64,000 nucleotides of DNA from Candidatus Zhuqueibacterota bacterium (GTDB lineage: Bacteria > Zhuqueibacterota > Zhuqueibacteria > Thermofontimicrobiales > Thiofontviventaceae): NCBI GenBank assembly GCA_016926625.1, contig JAFGOE010000061.1, positions 1 to 64,000 of the forward strand. The letters are read 5' to 3'. Below, one piece after another: positions 51,781 to 60,942 of this stretch (positions within the stretch are counted from its first letter, which is position 1; each line of letters starts with the position of its first letter). The translations under genes and the position numbers were made by a program. Under the pieces are notes generated by a model. It had not been told where the DNA came from. It did not search any database and saw only the letters and a program-made list of their open reading frames with translations.

Positions 51781-54708
51781 TTAATAGATGAGTACCATTT
51801 TTTTACTTCTAATAAAATGATCTGCTTCTATACGATAGACGTACATGCCACTACTGACTCGATTTCCATAGTTATCGTGAGCATCCCAAATCACATGATG
51901 GGATCCAGCGGACTGAAATTCATCGATCAGTGTTTTAACTTCATGTCCCAATTGATTATAAATCTTCAATGTCACATGGGTCGATTTTATAATGTCGTAG
52001 CGTATTGAAGTGTACGGATTGAATGGATTGGGATAGTTCTGTGACAAACCGTAGTCCTCGGGGATCATCCCAATCTCGGCTTCAGTAAGGGACGTGGCGA
52101 TATTTACTGTAAACATCGCCGTCGTTTCGACACGCAGACCTTTCGGATCCGTGGCTCTGAACATGATTACCTCGGTTCCTGTCCATGATGAATCGATCGG
52201 GGACAAATTGAGTACGCGTCCCGGAAGCATCTGGATATTAAGCATGCTATTTCCGAACCAGGTCCAGGAGATAAGGCTATCAGGATCATCGGGGTCAAAT
52301 ACATATTGATCCAGGAAGATCGGGTCAAAGGTTTCACCGACAAATATAGATTGATGTTCAATGGGTGACAACACAGGCCAATCATTGATCGGATAGACCG
52401 TAAGCGTCACATCAGCGGAATCTTTCAAACCCTTAGGATCGGAGACGATGAAACTAACCGTATCGATACCGGCCCATTCGGAGTCGACCACGGCGATCGT
52501 GGCGATGTGATCCGTGATAGTCACCATAAAATTCTCTGCACCGACACAGGACCAGCTTAAACTGGTATCGTCGTCATCAGGATCATCGACGTATATATCC
52601 AGCTGTATATCATCAAATTTTTCATTTTCTAAGCGCGCCTGATCAGGGATCTCCGTGATAACTGGCGGATCGTTCAGATCGTTGACAGTAAATGTGGCTG
52701 TATCGCTGGCTGATTTACCGCCCGGGTCAGTGACGAGAAATGTGATTGTCTCCGAGCCTACCCAATCCTCAGATAGCGGGACGATCGAGGCAATGCGCTG
52801 TTCGTTAATGATGACGGACAGGTTTATCGCACCGATGATAGTCCACTCGAGCGTACTGTCAGGATTGTCAGGATCGTTGACGAAAGCGTCGAGTGAGATA
52901 GCGGAAAACGATTCCCCCTGATTGATCATCTGATCAAAGATATTTCCGACGACAGGGGGTTGATTATCGATCACGATCAGAGCGGAGTCCACATCGATTC
53001 CAAGATCATCATCGGACACTCTTAAGACGACCCAGTGAGAGTCGCCGCTGGCGTATTGAGGAGACTGCACCACCTCTCCGATCGTTTCGAAAATATTGTC
53101 GCCATCCAGGTCCCATTCATAAATCAGTATATCAAGAACACCAGGATCAGTTGCACTCCCTTGCAATTGAACGGGAGTATACCATTGTGCGACATAAGGG
53201 CCGCCGGCGTCCGCTGATGGTGGGACGTTAAAGACGGTGATCGGGACGGAGACACTATCGTCTTCGGCTTGATCGTCAACGACTCTTAAAGTCACTTCAC
53301 CGTTAAAATCGTCATCATACACATGCGAATTAAACGGAGATGTGGTCGTATCGTCGAAGACGCCATCACCCTCAAAGTCCCACATATAGCTCACGATCGT
53401 ACCGTCCGGGTCTTCAGAAGCCGACGCATCGAAATTCGCCAGCTCGCCTTCAGCCACGGAGTCGGGTACAGCAAATGAAGCGACAGGGGGCTCATTCGGC
53501 ATAAGGTCCAGAATTTTCATCTGCAGCTTTCCGTCGATCTTCGGATAAACCAGATAAAACCTGCTGCGATAGGCTCTGACGATTTGTTTATTGCGGCCGT
53601 CGTAACTCGACCAGCCATCGGCGATCTTTACCGGTCCACCCCAGGTCTGACCGCCATCCTCAGAAAGCCGAGCAAACAGTGGACCATCGACGTATTGCAT
53701 GTAGGCGACTACGACCTTTTCACCGTCCTCGCTTGCGGCAACGGAAGCGACTCCCAAAGCCAGGGTACCGTTCTGCCAGATCTCATTCTCATCCGTCACC
53801 CTCGAATCGCGTATTTTAACACCGTTCTTCATTCTCACGTAACGAACCGACATTTTATTGCCGATCGAAGCATCTTTCTGCACACCAAAACAGATATGAT
53901 TATTGCCCGATTGATCGATAAATAAATCTGCGGATCCATTCATACCTTTCCGGGTCAATGCGATATCGCGAATATCACCGATGTAACCAAGCGTATCTCC
54001 TGGTTCTACGGAGTACCAATAGTAGATCGGCCCACCATCCGGCGGATCGGGCGGATAATGCAGATCACTAGTGACCAGGCCGACATATCCGTCGGACGAA
54101 GCATCCAATTCAAACCGCTCATCTGCTCTTATCTGCACGATCTTATGCTGCTCTTTTAGGATTTGATCATCTTTAATTAAATAATAATGAACGGGTCCGG
54201 TGATATTAGGCCACGTTGGATCCATAGATCCGTATGCGAAATGTATCCTATCCTCACCATCAACGGCGATACGGGTTACATACCCTCGTAACACATAATT
54301 TCCTATCTTTTTAGGCGTTGTCCAATTGTCTTCCGTTTGATGTGTATAAAATATGTCATAGTTATTATTTACACCGCGTTCCTGCCTCAACCCGACATGG
54401 GCATATCCTTTGCTATCGACCGCGATCGTCGGTCCGAATTTAAAACGACCCTGCTCAAATCCGCTGTTGGGAACGATAAGAGAATCGAGCTTTACGCCAG
54501 ATTTATCGGTCTTGATATATATCGCGCCCTTTCCTTCCATAACACCGATAACATGAACTTTACCCGTCAGAGGATCGACGTGAAGGTCGGGATTTAGACC
54601 CTTTGTTAAATATACTTCATTTGACCATTCCTGCGATAACCCATCGACGCTAAGAAATAAAATTGAAAACAGTACGGTTAACACGATTACAGTCAGATTC
54701 TTACTCAT
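51781..54708 (-). CDS. Secreted sialidase-like beta-propeller protein with PKD and cadherin-like domains and T9SS sorting domain
   Basis: About 975 residues. The start at 54708 has AAGGAG at ideal spacing and opens on a signal peptide (MSKNLTVIVLTVLFSILFLS). Residues about 25-400 form BNR/sialidase-like propeller strands (NPDLHVDPLTGKVHVIGVME, LSEDGGQTWGGPVKIADGWS), though no complete sialidase catalytic set is identified. Two PKD domains follow (ANFDASASEDPDGTIVSYMW; IYEWDLDGDNIFE), then three cadherin-like repeats, each with (V/F)xDPDxxDxxLxW. The sorting domain contains LSQNYPNPFNPYTSIRYDI. It is a surface or secreted protein of unknown ligand. A terminator-like hairpin in its leader suggests regulated expression. 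Confidence 0.88.
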   Translation of the reverse strand: MSKNLTVIVLTVLFSILFLSVDGLSQEWSNEVYLTKGLNPDLHVDPLTGKVHVIGVMEGKGAIYIKTDKSGVKLDSLIVPNSGFEQGRFKFGPTIAVDSKGYAHVGLRQERGVNNNYDIFYTHQTEDNWTTPKKIGNYVLRGYVTRIAVDGEDRIHFAYGSMDPTWPNITGPVHYYLIKDDQILKEQHKIVQIRADERFELDASSDGYVGLVTSDLHYPPDPPDGGPIYYWYSVEPGDTLGYIGDIRDIALTRKGMNGSADLFIDQSGNNHICFGVQKDASIGNKMSVRYVRMKNGVKIRDSRVTDENEIWQNGTLALGVASVAASEDGEKVVVAYMQYVDGPLFARLSEDGGQTWGGPVKIADGWSSYDGRNKQIVRAYRSRFYLVYPKIDGKLQMKILDLMPNEPPVASFAVPDSVAEGELANFDASASEDPDGTIVSYMWDFEGDGVFDDTTTSPFNSHVYDDDFNGEVTLRVVDDQAEDDSVSVPITVFNVPPSADAGGPYVAQWYTPVQLQGSATDPGVLDILIYEWDLDGDNIFETIGEVVQSPQYASGDSHWVVLRVSDDDLGIDVDSALIVIDNQPPVVGNIFDQMINQGESFSAISLDAFVNDPDNPDSTLEWTIIGAINLSVIINEQRIASIVPLSEDWVGSETITFLVTDPGGKSASDTATFTVNDLNDPPVITEIPDQARLENEKFDDIQLDIYVDDPDDDDTSLSWSCVGAENFMVTITDHIATIAVVDSEWAGIDTVSFIVSDPKGLKDSADVTLTVYPINDWPVLSPIEHQSIFVGETFDPIFLDQYVFDPDDPDSLISWTWFGNSMLNIQMLPGRVLNLSPIDSSWTGTEVIMFRATDPKGLRVETTAMFTVNIATSLTEAEIGMIPEDYGLSQNYPNPFNPYTSIRYDIIKSTHVTLKIYNQLGHEVKTLIDEFQSAGSHHVIWDAHDNYGNRVSSGMYVYRIEADHFIRSKKMVLIY

Positions 54709-54737
54709 AGAAATCTCCTTGCCATGATCCATAAAAT

Positions 54738-54776
54738 AAAAAAGGGAGAACTGGAACATAAATCGTTCCTCCCCCC
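54738..54776 (-). terminator. Terminator-like hairpin in the 5' leader of the sialidase-like gene (candidate attenuator)
   Basis: On the minus strand, the G-run at 54776-54770 and GGAAC (54769-54765) pair with GTTCC (54757-54753) and TCTCCC (54749-54744), with a 3-base bulge and one G-T pair. Six T residues follow (54743-54738). No gene on this strand lies upstream, so the element sits between the promoter and the start codon at 54708. Confidence 0.6.
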
Positions 54777-54866
54777 GTTAAACATAAATAATTAACACTG
54801 GAATTAAATACTACAAAAACTGTACCACATCATCTTTAATGCAGTCACATTATTTTATGAATCAAT

Positions 54867-54896
54867 TTAATTATTTGTTTATAATTATTTTGTGAT
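54867..54896 (-). promoter_or_regulatory. Candidate promoter for the sialidase-like gene
   Basis: On the minus strand TTGTTT is followed, after about 18 bases, by TATAAA, roughly 160 bases upstream of the start codon. This would place the terminator-like hairpin inside the transcribed leader. The surrounding DNA is so AT-rich that chance matches are expected; the coordinates are approximate. Confidence 0.25.
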
Positions 54897-55209
54897 ATCT
54901 AAAACAATATAATTTATTGTTCTTATATATATTAAACCAAATAGAGCAATATTTTATTTTTAACAATTTGTATTTATTGTTTTTATTGACTTATTTAGTA
55001 TATTAATTTGTTATTATTAAGATTAGAAATTCATATTAATTTGGATGAAACGGTTATTCATATCAAATTTGATAAAAAAAACATTTATTACTTGACTGAG
55101 TTTTAGAAATTATTTATATTGGGAACATTATAATTGCTTTAAGTTATTAAGAATTGTGATAATGTGTTGTTAAATTTTTGTTATGTTTCATATAGATACA
55201 GGTGTAACA

Positions 55210-57462
55210 ATGTTATTTAATTCGATCATATCGAGACTCCGTTTGGCTTCTGAAGATCAATTTCCGTGCAATGTTCTGGAACAGCATACACTATGTGGGA
55301 ACAAAGAAGTAATTGCATATATTAAAAAATTTGGAAGAAAGCACATATTTACTCACGCCGGGACGATGATCGAAAAATATTTTCGGATAGGCGCCTCTGC
55401 CGTTTTACGTTCTACGCTTGCATTGATGTTTTTTCTGGCATCTCCGATGCTTGTGTTTTCGGCATCGACTTTCATCCATTTAACGGATACACATATTCGA
55501 TCTCAGGAGTCGATTGAGCGGTTTCGATCGGTTATAGATGACATTGAAACGCTTAATCTCAAACCGGATTTCATCATCAACAGCGGCGATATTACCGAAT
55601 TAGGATCTTTACCGGAATATAAATCATACAAACAAATTGTTGATTCGAGCGCATACACTTTCTACCATCTGATCGGTAATCACGATGTACGCTGGTCCAA
55701 TGTCGGTAAGAAACGATTCATCGATCAACTGGGACCACTCTACCAATCTCTGGATTTAGGGTCAGTACAACTGATCCTGCTCGATACAGGTGTTCTGTTG
55801 GAGCAATACGGTCATTTTTCGCTTGAATCGCTGAACTGGCTAAAAACTGAACTGGCCTCCATCGAAAAAACAAAGCCAATTATTCTGGCCGGGCATCACC
55901 CCCCGTTTTTATCATCCAGGTACATCGACAACGAGCTCGAGCTGTTTAAGATCATCGCTGACTATAATGTTATCTTATTTTTATGCGGTCATGGTCATCA
56001 GAACAAGCATTGGACTGTAAATGGAATCGATTTCTTCATGACAAAGGCCGTCATGGCTGAAGATCCTGGTTATCGAATCATAAAGATAACGGATAAGAAT
56101 GAAATTCAAATTTATACCAGGACCATAAGCTCTCAAAGTAAGCTTGAACTGACGCGGTCTCTAACATCGAGGCGACTCGATATCGACATTTCAGTGCGGT
56201 CACCCCGTGTTGACAGATGTTATGATGATAATCTGCCCATTTTGATGACGATTAGAAATGTAGATGAAGCGGAGATAAGCATCGATCAGCGAAATTGGAT
56301 TTCGTTGAAACAGAGCGGATCTAAGTTTCTGACCAATTTTGATATCAGCTATCTGCCCCCGGGCCAACATACACTGCTGCTTAAAGTCAATGACAATAAC
56401 GGAAGAAGTGCTCTCCGATTATTCGAATTTGAGATAGACCGCCATTTAACGCAATTAGCGTTTAAAGCGGAAACCCGGGGTGAGATCCAATCCACTCCAT
56501 TGATTCATGAAAACGCTATCATCTTCGGATCAAACGATGGCTTTCTTTACAATCTCGATTCCGACATCGGGACAGAGAACTGGAAATTTGCGACACGAGG
56601 GCCGGTAACCACCCGACCGCTCATCGTAGCCGATACCTTATTCTTCACCTCCGGAGACGGCTATTGTTACGCTCTGGATTCAGAGACTGGCGCACCGTAT
56701 TGGAAAGTCCGCATTGCAGAATCGATCTATTCATCGCCAGACTACGCGAACGGCCGCCTATTTTTTGGTTCAAGCGATAGCTGTATGAACTGTATATCGG
56801 CAACCGACGGTTCTCTGATCTGGAAATTCAAGACAGGAGGTTTCATCAAGGTGAAGCCGGCTGTGAAATTCGGGAAGATTGCATTCGGTGCCTGGGATGG
56901 TTATTTCTACTGTCTTTCCCAGCAGAACGGCGATCTGCTGTGGAAAAAGCAAATTTCCGAAACATTTTACTATTCACCTGCGACGTCCAATCCGTTGATC
57001 GCCTCGGACAAGGTTTACTTTGCATCACACGACCATAAGGTACATGCCTTACATATCCACACTGGCGATATCATCTGGGAACACAGTGCTAAAGATCATC
57101 AACCCGGCTACTCGAGTCCCGCCAATTTCGATGATAAAATTGTTCTCGGTTCGCTGTCGGGACATCTGTTCGCGTTAGCCGAAGATGATGGCCAGGAAAT
57201 TTGGACGAGCGTGTTATCCGATTCACTCGATCCGGTATTCGACTCATCACCCGTCGTTGGTTATCCTCAGGTGATCGTCGGATCTGTCAACGGTAACCTG
57301 TACAGTACGTCGATAGAGACAGGTGAAAGATTATGGTCGTATCGTTTGAACCATGGTTATATCTTTGCTACACCGGCAATAAAAGATGATATCGCATATA
57401 TCGGATCAACTGATGGTTATTTTTATGCCATCCGTTTTTTACAAACTAAACACGACATGTAA
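55210..57462 (+). CDS. Metallophosphoesterase fused to a PQQ-type beta-propeller, exported
   Basis: About 750 residues from ATG 55210, which follows AGGTG by 5 bases. A start at 55366 would instead place the hydrophobic segment [19 protein letters not shown] directly at the N-terminus as a signal peptide. The calcineurin-like phosphoesterase domain follows: [12 protein letters not shown] (D and H metal ligands), [43 protein letters not shown] and [13 protein letters not shown]. After an Ig-like linker come seven or so PQQ/BamB-like blades ([40 protein letters not shown]). It probably hydrolyses phosphate esters outside the cytoplasm, with the propeller binding a partner. It ends 16 bp before guaA. 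Confidence 0.9.
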   Translation: MLFNSIISRLRLASEDQFPCNVLEQHTLCGNKEVIAYIKKFGRKHIFTHAGTMIEKYFRIGASAVLRSTLALMFFLASPMLVFSASTFIHLTDTHIRSQESIERFRSVIDDIETLNLKPDFIINSGDITELGSLPEYKSYKQIVDSSAYTFYHLIGNHDVRWSNVGKKRFIDQLGPLYQSLDLGSVQLILLDTGVLLEQYGHFSLESLNWLKTELASIEKTKPIILAGHHPPFLSSRYIDNELELFKIIADYNVILFLCGHGHQNKHWTVNGIDFFMTKAVMAEDPGYRIIKITDKNEIQIYTRTISSQSKLELTRSLTSRRLDIDISVRSPRVDRCYDDNLPILMTIRNVDEAEISIDQRNWISLKQSGSKFLTNFDISYLPPGQHTLLLKVNDNNGRSALRLFEFEIDRHLTQLAFKAETRGEIQSTPLIHENAIIFGSNDGFLYNLDSDIGTENWKFATRGPVTTRPLIVADTLFFTSGDGYCYALDSETGAPYWKVRIAESIYSSPDYANGRLFFGSSDSCMNCISATDGSLIWKFKTGGFIKVKPAVKFGKIAFGAWDGYFYCLSQQNGDLLWKKQISETFYYSPATSNPLIASDKVYFASHDHKVHALHIHTGDIIWEHSAKDHQPGYSSPANFDDKIVLGSLSGHLFALAEDDGQEIWTSVLSDSLDPVFDSSPVVGYPQVIVGSVNGNLYSTSIETGERLWSYRLNHGYIFATPAIKDDIAYIGSTDGYFYAIRFLQTKHDM

Positions 57463-57478
57463 CACGAGTCATTCAACT

Positions 57479-59023
57479 ATGATGCACGATGAATCAATTC
57501 TTGTATTAGACTTTGGCTCTCAATATACTCAGTTAATAGCCAGACGTATCAGAGAATTAGGTGTTTATTCAGAAATAAAACCATTTAATATCCCCATCGA
57601 TGATATCAGACTGATATCACCAGCAGGCATCATCCTATCGGGCGGCCCATCATCTGTCTATCAATCCGAGGCACCGCTGATCGATAAAGAAATCATGGAA
57701 TTGGACGTACCGATTCTGGGTATCTGTTACGGTCTACAGCTCATCACACATCTGTTCGGCGGCCAGGTTATCGGAGCAGATCATCGTGAATATGGACATG
57801 CCGATCTATACATCGAAACCACCCAGGATCCTCTGCTCAACGCAATCGATTCACCGACTCATGTCTGGATGAGCCATGGCGATAAAATCGCCAGGAAACC
57901 ACCTGATTTCCGAACGCTTGCCCATACGCGCAATTCTCCTCATGGCATCATCCGTCATCAGAGTAAACCGATATTCGGACTACAGTTCCATCCTGAAGTT
58001 GCTCATACGAAACAAGGCCACATCATTTTAAAGAATTTTCTCTACGAAGTTTGTGGCTGCAAGGGTTCATGGACACCCCATTCGTTCGTCGAGCACTCCA
58101 TCAGTAGTCTGAGGGAGAAGATAGGGAATGAAAAGGTAATTTGTGCGTTATCAGGCGGAGTCGATTCCTCTGTTGCGGCTGTACTGCTATCCCGAGCTAT
58201 CGGCAGACAATTAATCCCCATCTTTATCGACAATGGCCTCCTTCGTACTAACGAAGCAGAGGAAGTACAATCCATGGCCGCCAAACATTTCTCTACTAAT
58301 TTTCGATTCGTCGATGCGCGTGAACGTTTTTTAAGACGATTACAGCATGTGACCGATCCTGAAAAGAAGCGAAAAATCATTGGGGAAGAGTTCATTCGGG
58401 TCTTTGAGGATGCCGCTTCGAGAGAGGGTGAAGTCCGCTATCTGGTGCAGGGCACGTTATATCCTGATGTGATCGAAAGCATTTCGACAAAAGGGCCTTC
58501 CGCCGTGATCAAGAGTCATCATAACGTGGGGGGACTACCGCAGACCATGAAATTGACCCTGATTGAACCTTTACGCGAGTTGTTCAAGGACGAAGTACGT
58601 CGCGTCGGTTCTGAATTAGGGCTACCGGATCACATCATCGGACGGCATCCATTCCCTGGTCCCGGACTGGCGGTTCGTACATTGGGGGATATTACCGAAC
58701 AAAAACTAACGATCCTGCGGCAATCTGACGTCATCTTCATCGAAGAACTGAGAGCTGCAGATCTTTATAATGACGTCTGGCAGGCTTTTACCGTCCTGCT
58801 GCCGGTACAGACCGTGGGAGTGATGGGGGACGAGCGAACATACGAAAACGCGATCGCCTTGCGCGCCGTAACCAGTCAGGACGCGATGACGGCCGACTGG
58901 GCACAGCTACCTTACGATCTTCTGAAAAAGGTTTCAAATCGCATCATCAATGAGGTTAAAGGCGTCAACAGAGTGGTTTATGACATTAGCTCTAAGCCAC
59001 CAAGCACTATCGAGTGGGAATAA
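57479..59023 (+). CDS. guaA: GMP synthase (glutamine-hydrolysing)
   Basis: About 514 residues, the usual length. It converts XMP to GMP using glutamine and ATP. The glutaminase domain begins [20 protein letters not shown] with nucleophile Cys in [18 protein letters not shown] and His/Glu in [12 protein letters not shown]. The ATP pyrophosphatase loop is [20 protein letters not shown], and the dimerisation domain ends [12 protein letters not shown]. Start ATGs at 57479 and 57482 are adjacent; only a weak site precedes them. It is followed by glmS after 72 bp. Both are glutamine amidotransferases feeding nucleotide and cell-wall precursors. Confidence 0.97.
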   Translation: MMHDESILVLDFGSQYTQLIARRIRELGVYSEIKPFNIPIDDIRLISPAGIILSGGPSSVYQSEAPLIDKEIMELDVPILGICYGLQLITHLFGGQVIGADHREYGHADLYIETTQDPLLNAIDSPTHVWMSHGDKIARKPPDFRTLAHTRNSPHGIIRHQSKPIFGLQFHPEVAHTKQGHIILKNFLYEVCGCKGSWTPHSFVEHSISSLREKIGNEKVICALSGGVDSSVAAVLLSRAIGRQLIPIFIDNGLLRTNEAEEVQSMAAKHFSTNFRFVDARERFLRRLQHVTDPEKKRKIIGEEFIRVFEDAASREGEVRYLVQGTLYPDVIESISTKGPSAVIKSHHNVGGLPQTMKLTLIEPLRELFKDEVRRVGSELGLPDHIIGRHPFPGPGLAVRTLGDITEQKLTILRQSDVIFIEELRAADLYNDVWQAFTVLLPVQTVGVMGDERTYENAIALRAVTSQDAMTADWAQLPYDLLKKVSNRIINEVKGVNRVVYDISSKPPSTIEWE

Positions 59024-59095
59024 CGTCATTTTCGGTTTTAAACGCGGAGCTAATCCATTGGAAGTCAACTGCAACTTTTATTCTGAGGTTTGAAG

Positions 59096-60928
59096 ATGTG
59101 TGGGATCATCGGCTATATCGGTCATAAGAAAGCGGTACCGATTCTGATAAACGGACTAAAACGTCTCGAATACAGGGGGTATGATTCAGCCGGAATCGCT
59201 ACCATACAGGAATCGCAACTGCATATTCAAAAGCAGCCCGGTAAGATCTCACAACTGAGCGATCATTTAATCCATTCCAATCTCGAGGGAACGATTGGCA
59301 TCGGGCACACGCGCTGGGCAACTCACGGAGAACCAAATTATGTAAACGCTCATCCTCATTGCGACTGTACCGGTAAAATCAGTATCATCCATAACGGGAT
59401 AATCGAGAACTTCATGGCTTTGCGTATGGAGCTGATCGAAAAAGGACATCGATTCAAGTCGGATACCGATTCCGAGGTGCTGGCTCATTTGATCGAAGAA
59501 ATTTATCTTCGTTGTGGTAAACTCGAAGAGGCCGTGCGAATTGCGTTGGCTCAGGTAAAAGGAACTTACGGTATAGCGGTCATCTGTAGCGATCTCCCGA
59601 GACAAATCATCGGAGCATGTAAAGGGAGTCCCCTCGTCGTGGGCATCGGAGAAAACGAACATTTTCTGGCATCCGATGTTTGTGCGATCGTCGACCATAC
59701 AAGGAACGTCACGTTTCTATCTGATAACGAGTTGGCGATCATCACGAAGGACGACTTTATAATCAAGACGATCGAGGATATATATGTCGAGAAGAAGATC
59801 GAAGAGATAGCGTTTGATCTTGAAAAAATTGAAAAGGGTGGGCATCCACATTTCATGCTCAAAGAGATCACAGAGCAACCGCAAACGATTTACGATTCGA
59901 TGCGGGGTCGGCTGTTAGCAGAGGAAGGCACGGCCAGATTAGGCGGTATTCAGAATGATTTGGACTCCCTCCTTTATGCGAGGCGATTATTGATAACCGC
60001 CTGCGGCACCTCCTGGCATGCTGCGCTCATCGGAGAATACATGATCGAGGAATTCGTCCGCATCCCGGTCGAAGTCGAATATGCCTCTGAATTTCGATAT
60101 CGTGATCCGATCATACATCGTGATACCGTGGTGATCGCTATCTCACAATCCGGCGAGACGGCAGACACGTTAGCTGCGGTGAGAGAAGCAAAACAGAAAA
60201 AGGCAAAAGTGCTGGGCATCTGTAACGCAGTGGGATCGAGCATCGCTCGCCATACCGATGCCGGCATCTACCTCCATGCAGGTCCGGAAATCGGGGTCGC
60301 TTCCACGAAAGCATTCACTTCACAGGTAACAGTTTTAAGCTTGCTGACCTTGTTGTTGAGCAGGATGACGATCATGTCTGCCAATAAGGGAAGGGAAATT
60401 GCACAAGAGTTGCTGCGAATTCCTGAGAAAGTCAGAAGCATACTCGACCATAAAGACGAAATACAACAGATCGCCCGCATCTATGCAGACTGTCAGAATT
60501 TTCTCTATCTGGGACGGGGCTATAATTTTCCTGTCGCCCTGGAGGGAGCGCTTAAACTGAAAGAGATATCCTATATTCACGCAGAAGGGTACCCGGCAGC
60601 GGAGATGAAACATGGTCCGATCGCACTGATCGACCAGAATATGCCTGTGATCTTTATCGCCACACGCGACTCCACCTATGATAAAATAATAAGCAATATT
60701 GAAGAGGTACGAGCTCGTAAAGGACGGGTGATCGTGATCGCCACCGAAGGGGACGACGAAATCATGTTGAAAGCCGATCATGTCATCTACGTTCCTGCAA
60801 CAATGGAATTTCTAACTCCCCTGCTAACTATCATCCCGCTGCAATTGTTGGCGTATTATATTGCGGTGATTCGCGGGTGCGACGTCGACCAACCGCGGAA
60901 TTTAGCTAAAAGTGTAACTGTTGAATAG
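59096..60928 (+). CDS. glmS: Glutamine-fructose-6-phosphate aminotransferase (isomerizing)
   Basis: A 610-residue enzyme making glucosamine-6-phosphate, the entry to peptidoglycan and lipopolysaccharide synthesis. The start at 59096 gives Met-Cys, so removal of Met exposes the catalytic Cys1 (CGIIGYIGHKKAVPILINGL); GAGG is 7 bases upstream. Other motifs are GHTRWATHGEPNYVNAHPH, GTYGIAVI, the two SIS sugar isomerase domains (ACGTSWHAALIGEYMIEEF; SQSGETADTLAAVREAKQ; ASTKAFTSQV) and the C-terminus DVDQPRNLAKSVTVE. The 72-bp upstream gap is too short for a glmS ribozyme and none is visible. The next gene follows after 14 bp. Confidence 0.97.
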   Translation: MCGIIGYIGHKKAVPILINGLKRLEYRGYDSAGIATIQESQLHIQKQPGKISQLSDHLIHSNLEGTIGIGHTRWATHGEPNYVNAHPHCDCTGKISIIHNGIIENFMALRMELIEKGHRFKSDTDSEVLAHLIEEIYLRCGKLEEAVRIALAQVKGTYGIAVICSDLPRQIIGACKGSPLVVGIGENEHFLASDVCAIVDHTRNVTFLSDNELAIITKDDFIIKTIEDIYVEKKIEEIAFDLEKIEKGGHPHFMLKEITEQPQTIYDSMRGRLLAEEGTARLGGIQNDLDSLLYARRLLITACGTSWHAALIGEYMIEEFVRIPVEVEYASEFRYRDPIIHRDTVVIAISQSGETADTLAAVREAKQKKAKVLGICNAVGSSIARHTDAGIYLHAGPEIGVASTKAFTSQVTVLSLLTLLLSRMTIMSANKGREIAQELLRIPEKVRSILDHKDEIQQIARIYADCQNFLYLGRGYNFPVALEGALKLKEISYIHAEGYPAAEMKHGPIALIDQNMPVIFIATRDSTYDKIISNIEEVRARKGRVIVIATEGDDEIMLKADHVIYVPATMEFLTPLLTIIPLQLLAYYIAVIRGCDVDQPRNLAKSVTVE

Positions 60929-60942
60929 CAAAGGTAACTACC

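Larger units (their letters stand above)
54709..55209. other. Divergent, very AT-rich intergenic region of about 500 bp
   Basis: The stretch separates the sialidase-like gene (minus) from the phosphoesterase gene (plus). It contains a strong hairpin with a T tract 30 bases before the minus-strand start, a promoter candidate for that strand, and otherwise almost pure AT sequence. No RNA gene is recognised. The promoter of the plus-strand gene could not be singled out. Confidence 0.6.

Noticed and set aside
59024-59095. glmS ribozyme upstream of glmS
   Set aside because: Only 72 bp separate guaA and glmS and the conserved ribozyme core is not visible.
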